Origin: JANRJY01 sp033763735
GTDB taxonomy: Bacteria > Bacteroidota > Bacteroidia > Cytophagales > UBA9547
Direction of reading: 5' to 3'
DNA: 25,074 nt
Assembly (NCBI GenBank): GCA_033763735.1
Contig: JANRJY010000098.1
Coordinates: 1 to 25,074, forward strand
The notes under the pieces are model-generated. The model worked only from the letters and a program-made list of their open reading frames with translations. It made no database searches and had not been told where the DNA came from. Positions within the stretch are counted from its first letter, which is position 1. The number at the start of each line of letters is the position of its first letter. This document shows, piece by piece, positions 15,945 through 23,600 of this stretch. A program made the translations under genes and the position numbers.

Positions 15945-16568
15945 TCATTTTTTGCGGGTGAGTTTGTATCTCAAGTGTGTAGTCAGGTCCGAGGGTATTA
16001 CTTCAGCTATCTGAATTTCGTACCTATCTTTGTCGATGCCCTCAAAAAGTCGGATGCCACTTCCTAAAAAAACCGGTGCAATATGAATTAAAAACTCGTC
16101 AATAAGTCCTGCATTAAGAAACTGCTGAATGGTATCTGCGCCACCTTGTATGCGTATATCCTTTCCCTTTGCTGACAGCCTCGCTTTGTGTAAAGCACTT
16201 TCGATACCATCATTAATAAAATAAAACGTAGTAGATCCTTCTTGTACCCAAGGAACTCTTACTTCGTGTGTCAATACATATACATCTGCCTTGTATAAGT
16301 CATTGGGCCAAGCAACTTCCCCTTCTTCAAACATACGCTTACCCATTATAAAGGACCCTGTTCGCTCTATGGTTTCTCTGATATATTTACCATCCAGACT
16401 GTCTTCCTTACCGCCTTCAAATCCTAAGTATTCCCAGAAAGCCTTTTGATTGAACATCCAGGAATGAATCAGACCAGATACACCCCCCATTGGGTTTTGG
16501 GGGCTTCTGTTATCGCCTGCAAAATATCCATCAAGAGAAATTGCACTGTCAAAAATTATTTTACTCAT
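15945..16568 (-). CDS. Dihydrofolate reductase-like (RibD C-terminal domain) protein
   Basis: The 207-residue protein is of the RibD C-terminal/DHFR-like family. It starts with SKIIFDSAISLDGYFAGDN, then has RTGSFIMGKRMFEEGE and ends with the NADPH-site region IRIQGGADTIQQFLNAGLIDEFLIHIAPVFLGSGIRLFE. Members share the DHFR fold and bind NADPH; many have unknown substrates. No deaminase domain is present, so it is not the full RibD of riboflavin synthesis. It is cytoplasmic, heads the minus-strand group with the AraC gene, and the 454 bp upstream hold no other gene. Confidence 0.88.
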   Translation of the reverse strand: MSKIIFDSAISLDGYFAGDNRSPQNPMGGVSGLIHSWMFNQKAFWEYLGFEGGKEDSLDGKYIRETIERTGSFIMGKRMFEEGEVAWPNDLYKADVYVLTHEVRVPWVQEGSTTFYFINDGIESALHKARLSAKGKDIRIQGGADTIQQFLNAGLIDEFLIHIAPVFLGSGIRLFEGIDKDRYEIQIAEVIPSDLTTHLRYKLTRKK

Positions 16569-16632
16569 AAATTATCAAATATTTTGTTTTTATAAATACT
16601 GTGCTTGGGAAATATACCTTGCATGTAATGAT

Positions 16633-16846
16633 TAACAAATGTGAATATTAATTGAGACAAATACATAATTGTTCTTAATATTTTGAGCAAGAAATATTCA
16701 CAAAAAAATCAAGTATTTATATCATAAAATTACTGGGGTGCATTTACTGTTCAATAACTATGAGAACTGCGATGAAAGTCCCACATCATTGGAATTATGC
16801 CACATGCAGGTAGGTTGGCTTTCGTAAATGAATATCACATTTGTTA
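16633..16846. repeat. Long inverted repeat with TAAC/GTTA ends, possible attC-like remnant
   Basis: TAACAAATGTGA (16633-16644) is the exact complement of TCACATTTGTTA (16835-16846). Pairing continues imperfectly inward through a TATT/AATA segment. The ends carry the TAAC and GTTA motifs also seen in the two cassette arms to the right. At 214 bp with a mostly unstructured interior it is longer than usual attC sites. The interval holds no gene. Confidence 0.4.
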
Positions 16847-17022
16847 GCAAAAAAGATATATGTAGATGTGTATTATAAATATTAATTGTTATCATTGAAA
16901 AAATAAAGTTCGTATATTTCCTAATTTCAAGATATATACGCAATACAAAAACATGCAAATAATAATATGTATACGCAATATGCGTAAATAGAAATGTTAG
17001 GAGTGATTTTAAGAGAAAAAAA
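16847..17022. promoter_or_regulatory. Leader of the first cassette-like unit with direct repeats
   Basis: This 176-bp AT-rich stretch has no gene. The 11-mer TATACGCAATA occurs twice in direct orientation, at 16935-16945 and 16970-16980, that is 35 bp apart. The second copy extends into the palindrome TACGCA-ATA-TGCGTA. These could be regulator sites for the downstream membrane-protein pair. The left arm of the cassette inverted repeat begins at 16994. No promoter consensus is clear. Confidence 0.35.
16994..17010 (+). repeat. Left arm of inverted repeat flanking the two membrane-protein genes
   Basis: This 17-base arm (ATGTTAGGAGTGATTTT) pairs with 17760-17776 with a single mismatch. The pair encloses exactly the two small genes 17023-17773. 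The core GTTAGGA has the GTTRRRY-like form expected at the start of an integron cassette except for its last base. The right arm overlaps the last codons and stop of the second gene. Confidence 0.6.
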
Positions 17023-17244
17023 ATGAAATTCATACTTGGTGCAATAATATTGATTTTTAATACTCTCTACTTTTTGTTCAACGTAGGACTTATACTGCTT
17101 TTTGTTGGTTGGACAATTTCAGGCGAATTAGACATCATATTTGTATTAGGATTTTTAATTTATTTTATAATTGGGTTTTTAATAAATTATTGGTTATTTA
17201 AAGTGGGATTAAAATTAAAAGACGCGGATGAAAATAAAGTTTAG
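17023..17244 (+). CDS. Small two-helix membrane protein, first gene of cassette-like unit
   Basis: The 73-residue protein is almost entirely two hydrophobic helices, at about residues 4-30 and 38-62, with a short charged tail (KLKDADENKV). There is no signal cleavage site and it is predicted to be an inner-membrane hairpin. No family is recognised. Its last 17 bases overlap the start of the next gene, so the two are translated together and probably act together. It begins 13 bp inside the left inverted arm. A toxin/immunity or envelope role would be compatible with cassette cargo, but nothing proves it. Confidence 0.6.
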   Translation: MKFILGAIILIFNTLYFLFNVGLILLFVGWTISGELDIIFVLGFLIYFIIGFLINYWLFKVGLKLKDADENKV

Positions 17245-17773
17245 GACTGCTCAAGTTTTTCCGATATTTGTTTCAATAGTTTGTTTAATTATTCCATCAT
17301 TTTTAAGCGGTTATCTTTATTTCAAAATGGAGTATTTGAGCCAAGACACTACAAGACAGATAATTAATACAATTTTGTTTTTTATCTTAATTGAAATTCT
17401 TTCAATTTCATCAGAGTACGGTGTAGAAATCAAATACGATTCCAAATTAATTAAGAAATACTGGACAATCTTTTGGATTAAAATTGGAAAATGGGAATAC
17501 ATAGAAAATTTTACACAAATCGAAATTTACAGAACTCAAAATGTCAGAGAACTCATCTTGTTTCCAGTAAAATTTGGCGAGCTAAATGTTTTAAAAACTA
17601 TAGTGACATTATCAAATTTAAATTCTGTTTTAGCAATTTTAATCACAACAGACGATAATAAAGCAATTGAAATAGCAAAAAAAGCATCAAAATATTTAAG
17701 ACTAGACATTTATGATATGTTAGGTGGTGAGACAGAGATTTATAACGAATATGAAAATAAAAACCACTCCTAA
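17228..17773 (+). CDS. Membrane-anchored PH-like protein of unknown function
   Basis: The 181-residue protein has two N-terminal membrane helices (about 9-31 and 43-60), followed by a soluble domain rich in beta strands. The strand series YGVEIKYDSKLIKKYWTIFW, KIGKWEYIENFTQIEIYRTQ and the C-terminal helix AIEIAKKASKYLRLDIY resemble a bacterial PH-like domain, by eye only. The gene overlaps the preceding small membrane gene by 17 bp. The right arm of the flanking inverted repeat covers its final codons and stop, a compact arrangement typical of integron cassettes. Function unknown. Confidence 0.6.
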   Translation: MKIKFRTAQVFPIFVSIVCLIIPSFLSGYLYFKMEYLSQDTTRQIINTILFFILIEILSISSEYGVEIKYDSKLIKKYWTIFWIKIGKWEYIENFTQIEIYRTQNVRELILFPVKFGELNVLKTIVTLSNLNSVLAILITTDDNKAIEIAKKASKYLRLDIYDMLGGETEIYNEYENKNHS

Positions 17774-17897
17774 CATGGTATTTATTAATGAAGGGGTATT
17801 GTTTGTAGGTCGTAGTTTAGCTCTCCTGCGGTGTGTGTCTCGGGGGATAGTTTCGCAGTTCTTTCATCCCCTTCATCCATAAATACCCGCACGTTAG
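17770..17897. repeat. 128-bp imperfect hairpin with attC-like architecture
   Basis: Paired segments run from outside in: CTAAC (17770-17774) with GTTAG (17893-17897), GGTATTTAT (17777-17785) with ATAAATACC (17879-17887), and ATGAAGGGG (17788-17796) with CCCCTTCAT (17868-17876). Unpaired 'ta' and 'cc' bases interrupt the stem. Inside is a 71-base terminal region with a further CTGCG/CGCAG pair. Outer CTAAC/GTTAG boxes, an interrupted stem and extrahelical bases are the hallmarks of attC recombination sites. The outer 7-mers deviate from the strict RYYYAAC/GTTRRRY consensus. It separates two cassette-like units. A terminator or other structured repeat is the alternative. Confidence 0.6.
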
Positions 17898-17915
17898 CGG
17901 TAAGCCAAAAGAAAA

Positions 17916-18899
17916 ATGTATACACAAGACGAACTAAACATAGAAGGTATAAGACAGTGGGATTGGATTAAAGATGAATTCAAAAAATCATCTATTCTCC
18001 TTGGCAATGGTTTTAGCATTAATTTTAGTGACACCCTAATTTACAAAAACCTTTACGACTTCTTTATAACGAAAAGTTCTGTTGAATCAAAGGGGTTGTT
18101 TGAGGCATTTGAGACACGAAATTTCGAACATGTGTTAGAGAGTATTGAGACAGCAAAAACTGTCTGTACAGCACTTAAAATTGAGACTACTGCTTTCGAG
18201 ACTTATAAAAAGGAAGTACGCGAGGGACTAATAGATTCAATTAATACAATACACCCAAGACCAATATCCGTAGACTATGATTTGGTAAGTCAAGTAGCCA
18301 AACAGTTTACAGACTTCAACCAAATATTCACAACTAATTACGACTTATTTCTATATTACATTGTTTTAGAAACAAAAAAATTTGGAGACCATTTCTTTAA
18401 CGCCTATTCGCAAAAGTATAAGTATTTTGGTGAACCTGACCAAATGAATAATAACCACATATATTTTTTACATGGAGCTTTATTCCTTTTTGAGTCTGGT
18501 CTGACAACTCTAAAAATTCTTCGACCGACTGATGGTTGGTTATTAAATAGAATTACTGATGAAATTGCACAGAATAATTATCCCCTATTTATAAGTGAAG
18601 GAAAGTCTGAAACAAAGTTGAAATCAATTCAAAGTAATAGATATTTAAATTTTGCCTTAAATCAGTTTGAAAAATGTTCAGACAAAAAACTAGTCATTTA
18701 TGGGCAATCTCTTAGCGAACAAGATGAACACCTTGCTAAAATAATTGACAAATCATTTGAAAAAATTGCAATATCTATTAGACCACAAGCATGGAAAACA
18801 ATGGGAGAATTAAAAGCCGAAAAAAGCCGACTTAGTTCTTATTTCAAAAAAACTAAACTTGAATTTTATGACTCGACATCATTATTCAAATTTACTTAA
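17916..18899 (+). CDS. DUF4917/SIR2-like protein, sole gene of second cassette-like unit
   Basis: The 327-residue protein has the motif order of SIR2-like DUF4917 proteins. It has a glycine-rich nucleotide loop LLGNGFSIN (28-36), then DFE-like NFEHVLESIE (69-78), TTNYDLFLYY (139-148), FLHGAL (184-189) and VIYGQSLSEQDEHL (260-273). The GNGFS, TTNYD and LHG motifs correspond to the NAD-binding site of SIR2 folds. In related defence proteins this fold cleaves NAD, but no catalytic activity is shown for DUF4917. It has no signal peptide or membrane helix. The gene is flanked by matching inverted arms (17893-17906 and 18906-18920), suggesting mobile cassette cargo. An anti-phage role is an inference. 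Confidence 0.75.
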   Translation: MYTQDELNIEGIRQWDWIKDEFKKSSILLGNGFSINFSDTLIYKNLYDFFITKSSVESKGLFEAFETRNFEHVLESIETAKTVCTALKIETTAFETYKKEVREGLIDSINTIHPRPISVDYDLVSQVAKQFTDFNQIFTTNYDLFLYYIVLETKKFGDHFFNAYSQKYKYFGEPDQMNNNHIYFLHGALFLFESGLTTLKILRPTDGWLLNRITDEIAQNNYPLFISEGKSETKLKSIQSNRYLNFALNQFEKCSDKKLVIYGQSLSEQDEHLAKIIDKSFEKIAISIRPQAWKTMGELKAEKSRLSSYFKKTKLEFYDSTSLFKFT

Positions 18900-18905
18900 C
18901 AAGTT

Positions 18906-18920
18906 GGCCTAACCGCTAAT
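18906..18920 (+). repeat. Right inverted arm of the DUF4917 unit with a consensus attC R'' box
   Basis: GGCCTAACCGCTAAT complements the arm before the gene (GTTAGCGGTAAGCC, 17893-17906): ACCGCTAA matches exactly, and GGC matches after a short mismatch. The 7-mer GCCTAAC (18907-18913) fits RYYYAAC perfectly. It starts 7 bp after the DUF4917 stop codon. The other half of the attC site is replaced by the intron remnant. Confidence 0.55.
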
Positions 18921-19085
18921 CGAGTAGGCAGCTTCGCCGATTTCTCGACGAAGTGCACCTCTCACACCACTGTACGTACGAGAGCTACGCTCGGTAGTTT
19001 CGTGCTCTCGCACTCACTACCATATACAGCGGTTCATTAAACATAGGACTGATTTTCTTGTAGTAGCTCTCCATACCCTCTGATT
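18918..19085 (-). ncRNA. Group II intron 3' remnant: domains V and VI, antisense to the cassette gene
   Basis: On the minus strand, domain V has an 8-bp helix CCGCTGTA (19032-19025) with TACAGTGG (18974-18967). Domain VI has a 9-bp hairpin with a GAAA loop at 18953-18932, closed by GAGAGG (18963-18958) with CCT and CTC. This leaves one bulged A (position 18925) seven bases from the likely 3' end near 18918, exactly the branch-point geometry of group II introns. G-U wobbles exist only on the minus strand, which fixes the orientation. The domain V tip is enlarged by about 45 bases that fold into a GGTAGT/ACTACC stem with a GAGA-capped hairpin plus a small GAGC/GCTC hairpin. The sequence from 19033 to 19085 may be the end of the intron reverse-transcriptase region but no protein is readable. 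Confidence 0.7.
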
Positions 19086-19240
19086 TAACCCCCTAAATAG
19101 TTGGACACAATATACTAAAAACAGAGAAACATTTAAATTTGTGTCAAATGGAAAAAATTAGGAGACAATTTACAACTGAACAAAAATTATCTATTTTAGA
19201 GGAATGTAGCAGAGATGGAGTTACCCGCACCCCTCGTTAA
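19086..19240 (+). mobile_element. Truncated IS3-family element: left end and start of OrfA
   Basis: A terminal sequence of the form ACCCCCTAAATAGTTGGACAC (about 19088-19108) resembles the ends of IS3-family (IS150-like) elements. About 40 bp inside, an ATG at 19148 opens MEKIRRQFTTEQKLSILEEC, the HTH start of an OrfA transposase. The likeness ends near RDGVT (about 19226); the frame then reads TRTPR and stops at 19238-19240. No OrfB or second terminus is present. The element is interrupted on its right by the hairpin cluster. It is non-functional. Confidence 0.7.
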
Positions 19241-19241
19241 G

Positions 19242-19383
19242 CGTAGTCTCCAGACTACGATTGTGTGTTATCAAATCTTCAGATTTGAAAATAAAAAAAG
19301 TGCAATATATTTGAGTACAATTGAATTATTAATAGGCGTAAATCAGAGATTTACTTACACCGTGACGTAGTCAAGAGACTACG
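19242..19383. repeat. Cluster of four short perfect hairpins
   Basis: Four palindromes lie within 142 bp. They are CGTAGTCT/AGACTACG (19242-19259), TCAAATCT/AGATTTGA (19271-19288), GTAAATC/GATTTAC (19338-19354) and CGTAGTC/GACTACG (19366-19383). Stems are 7-8 bp with 2-4 base centres. The first and last share the CGTAGTC core, so the block looks like one composite element bounded by related hairpins. It joins a truncated transposase on the left to a truncated sensor gene on the right. It resembles dispersed palindromic repeats of Bacteroidota. Confidence 0.65.
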
Positions 19384-20152
19384 CCAAACGGAGATAGTCA
19401 GTTAATAAACTAAATTTCCCTGATCGTGGGTTCAGTTTTGATACAACATTAGCACATGCCCAAATATTCCCGTCTTTATCAGAAGTAATAGAAAAGACAG
19501 GTTGTTTAAAAATAGTTGTGGGGTCGTTGGGGTTATTCAAATAATGTGTAAAAACACCTGTCTTTCTATCGTATTTATAAATACCATAATCCCAGGTGGC
19601 AAGCCAAATATTGCCCATTATGTCTTCATGAACGGCCATTAACCCTCTTGGTCCTATAGAGGTAGGGTCATTTTCATCATGCTCAAAATGTGATACCTTT
19701 GACGTGGCTATATCATACGTATACACTTTGTCCAGACATCCAAACCATAATACATCATGACTATCAATAAACAGTCTGGCAACATTGACTTCCTCAAGTG
19801 AATCAATAATCTTTATTCTTTCAAATTTGTTGGTTTTATAATTGAATTTATTCAAGCCTTTATTGGTGCCAATCCATAGGTTGTTTTGTTTGTCAATAAC
19901 AACGGCATCAACAAAACTGCCAAACAAACTCGTACGGTCCTCCTTGTTTTCAACAAAATACTGAAAACTATATCCATCATATTTGCTCAAACCACCAGCA
20001 CTTCCAAACCATATAAAACCATATTTGTCCTGGACAATGGCAGAAATATTATTGCTTTGAAGGTCATTTTCGATGGTCAAATGCTTAAATAAACCATATT
20101 GTGCAAACAAAGCTAGAGGTAAAAAACAAATAAAGAATATTGACTTCTTCAA
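19379..20152 (-). pseudogene. Truncated hybrid two-component sensor (propeller N-terminal part)
   Basis: The 257 codons encode a Sec signal peptide (MKKSIFFICFLPLALFA, cut before Q18 by inference) and about five two-component-regulator propeller repeats. Each repeat has the D-x-x-G-x-I/L-W-x-G/A pattern, for example DKYGFIWFGSAGGLSKYDGY, DKQNNLWIGTNKGLNKFNY and DKDGNIWACANVVSKL. Full hybrid sensors of this type are about 1,300 residues, with a periplasmic double propeller, a membrane helix, histidine kinase, receiver and AraC domains. None of those follow: the frame ends in LTDYLRLA within the hairpin cluster. The gene is therefore a 5' fragment. Such sensors usually control neighbouring polysaccharide-utilisation genes, here the secreted hydrolase. 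Confidence 0.85.
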
Positions 20153-20580
20153 TGGATTAATTTCTAAACTTTATATCCAATAACCTATATTAAACAAAAA
20201 CCGAGACAATGTTTTTTTAGCAATTAAACCTACTATCTACTTATTATGTTTCAATATTGACATATTCAAAAAACAAAACTTTTCTAATCAAAATTATATT
20301 TCTCTCTTCGACAAGTTTAAATACGCACTGTTTTAATGCCTTATGTATACAACTAATGAGATTATTTTAAAAAAGAAAAGGTATTTTATTGTCAAAAGTT
20401 TAGGGTTCGGGGATACTCTAACTTTTAATTACAAATGCAGGGTCTTCCCATTTGTTGATAACTCATTTATATGCCTATGCAAAAAAAATCTCTTTTGATT
20501 AATATCTACCAAACTTGAATTAATCCGGTATTCTCAAATTTTAATGTTTCTCAAAAAAAATCATTAAGTAACTATGAATA
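20153..20580. other. Gene-free AT-rich spacer
   Basis: These 428 bp hold no credible coding frame on either strand and no strong palindrome. The part next to 20152 should contain the promoter of the truncated sensor gene, but I see no clear TAnnTTTG/TTTG pair. The right end borders the hydrolase terminator. Confidence 0.6.
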
Positions 20581-20624
20581 AAAAATATCTAACTAACCCA
20601 GAATTGGAGTAGTTAGATATTTTT
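20581..20624 (-). terminator. Terminator of the secreted hydrolase gene
   Basis: A perfect 15-bp stem, AAAAATATCTAACTA (20581-20595) with TAGTTAGATATTTTT (20610-20624), has a 14-base loop. It is 12 bp beyond the stop of the minus-strand hydrolase, with A-tract and U-tract on the two sides, so it may work in both directions. Confidence 0.88.
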
Positions 20625-20635
20625 TGAGGTTTATT

Positions 20636-23600
20636 TTATTGTTTACAAATTCTAAGTGTTGTAGCAGATTGATCTTTTAAACGGATAAAATATACCCCAA
20701 CGGAAAGATCTTCTACATTATTAAACGATTCTGACACAAGACCCGATTTTACTAATTCCCCTGTCATGGAATAAATTCCATAAGCAGTACCCGGCAATAC
20801 TCCGATAAAGGTAATTTTGTCGCTAGTAGGATTTGGAAATACAGTAACTTTGTAATCAGATACTTCAACTACCTCTTCTTTTGCCCCGGAAGCAACACTT
20901 TCCACTTTAACATCATCTAAATAATAAATTTCATTGGACGAAGTATTTCTAGCCTTTGCTATTAAACGAATTTTATCTCCGGCAGCTACTGTAAATGTTT
21001 TAGCAACAATGTTGGATGCAAAATCATCAAATTGGTTAGAGATAAGCACTTCAGATCCCCCATTTATGGTATAGTGTAAGCCCAAAAAGTCGTCAGGGTC
21101 TAGATTACCTGCATTATTGCTGTTGAATTTTGCAGAAACTTTTATACTTCCTGCTGAACTTACAGTAATCACTTCAGATAACCATTTTACTTCCACATCA
21201 ACATCGGAAATGGTAAGTTGGTTACTTTGAACTGAGAATGTAGCAGTTGCAGTCATTCCGGTACTAACCAGTGACCATTTTGTAGATCCATTGTCTACAT
21301 TTGTACCATTTGATAGAGTAAAGTCTTCTGTCCAAGGAAGAACAGAACCAGTGGTTGTTCCTGGATTCGGAGTAGTAATACTTCCTTTTGAAGTAATTTC
21401 CACATATGCAATTTTTGCGTTGGAAGCCGTGGAAGTTGGACTAATTGTTAATTTACCATCAGTAACTGTTACAGTAATTGCTGAGAATAGATCATAGTTG
21501 TCTTTACCATCCGAATCATTTACGGTAATATTTTCAATTAGCACAGAATTTAATTGATCTATAAATGACGGATCACCCATCATTAAATTTACTTCATACA
21601 CACCATTATTTACTCCTATTTCCCATGTAAAAGTGCTTCCTTTTTGCATATGATTAAATGTATTTTGGAGAAGTGAAACACCACTTACACTTCTATTACG
21701 AGCATTAGCATTGGTAGCATTCCATCCATACGAATATCCATTGCTCCTATTTCCATAAACAGCACCTATGTCTGATAAATAGCCTGAAGGAGTCAATGTT
21801 CCACTTGGTTCGAAATTTACATTAATTGTATTATTTGATGATGGATTATCGGCATCTACTGTTGTAGCTTTAGTAACCTGATTGGTGCCATCGCTAACAC
21901 GAACGGTAGGAGTAAAATTACCCGCAACCGTATAGGTATAATTAATTGTACTTCCTGTAGCATCTCCGTAATTACCATCTCCATTTAAGTCCCAACTATA
22001 ACTTAATGTATTATTATCGGGATCTGTAGCTATTGCAGTAATCGTCACATTTAGTGGTATCGATCCAGTGTTGGGAGAAGCATTAACTTCGCTTATTACA
22101 GGAGGTTTATTACTTGTCACTGTAATCTCAATATTATTCGAAACTCCTGTCAAATTTTGGTTGTCTTGTACCGTTAACGATACTGTATATTTTCCAACAG
22201 TAGACCATGATTTAGAAATAGTTGAAGAGGGACTCCCTGTTCCTGTTTGAGTACTGTTACCCCAATTCCAAACATAAGATGAAATGGATCCGTCTGGATC
22301 ATTAGCTGTTACACTAAAATCAACATTTTCATTTACAAATACTGTTGTGGTCGATGTTGCGCTGATAGATGCAGATGGAGCCTGACCAGTCGACTGCGTC
22401 GCTTTTACGACATAAACCCAATCACTGTTATCAGAATTGGTAAAGTTGATAGGTCCGGTACCGGTGTATCCGGTCAACGTTGTCAATGAACCATCACGTG
22501 GATTGAATCGCTGAATTGAATAGGACTTACTAGAAGAGGTATTTAGGTTCAAAGAATTAGATCCTGAATTTCCTCTTACATAAAAAAGATATGTATTGCC
22601 CGGATTGGCAAGACAATATTTGGTTCCACTACCAGTAACCAAACTATTATTCGACGATAGGTTATACCAATCAACACTGGTAAATAGGCTTTTTACAAAT
22701 TTCAAATCTTCTTCCCAATCATCATTGATAGAAGCATTAACATTAAATGTACCATCCATTCTTGCTCCTCCAAAATAGGTAGTACCAAATCCGGTTATAA
22801 AGTAACCCCCTGCCATGGCAATATCATAGGTAGCATTTCGAATAGTAGTAAGATCTCCGCTATTTTGTTTATTGGGTCTCAAATAGTATGCATACTCAGA
22901 GTTTACAACCGGCTTATTATGATCTTTAGCATCTAAAATAGCTGAGTTCATAGAAGTATAAACTTGTTGATAGTCTCCTAACCCTGACCAGGAATTATTT
23001 GCGAAAACTTCAACTGTATTGGTGGAATGCATGGTTATGATCCGTTTATGTGGGTCATTATCATATATTTCTTGTCCAATTAAAGAGGCAAAAGTCTCCT
23101 TTGTTCCTGCACTATATTCGTTATACTCTCCTACCCCAATAAAATACACGTTGTAAGCACTATACCTTGATGCAACATATCTGGCAAATCTTCTTCTTTC
23201 AGTGTCATTTTCGAAATCCATCCAATCCCTTGCATCACTTGCCCAGGCTAACAGTAATCCGGCAGTTATATCTTTAGAGTTTAGATATTTTATTCTTTTA
23301 TCTACTTCCTGCCAGTAAAGAGGATTTAAAGTTTCATTGGTAAAACTATTAAATGGTGCCCCTCCATTATTATTCCAACCTAAAGCATTTAACAACATGG
23401 CATGAATTACATTAAAACCTTGCGATGCACGCACATTGATATATGTTTCTACGGTACCGTAATTATGATTCTCCGTTGCATCATCGGTGAACAAAGACCA
23501 TTCAGTATCTCCGAAGAAATAAAATGGAGTACCATCCTGCCTTTCAAAATGATACGGTGTATCGGACCTTTTCCTAATTCCACCTTTTTTTGTAGAAGAA

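Noticed and set aside
16758..17033. 91-residue minus-strand ORF rich in Ile, Phe and Tyr
   Set aside because: It runs through the inverted-repeat region and the start of the plus-strand membrane gene; composition is that of translated AT-rich non-coding DNA.
17770..17897. Ordinary Rho-independent terminator
   Set aside because: The structure is over 120 bp with interrupted arms, a large internal region and no U-run; complementary boxes extend to the other ends of the flanking genes.
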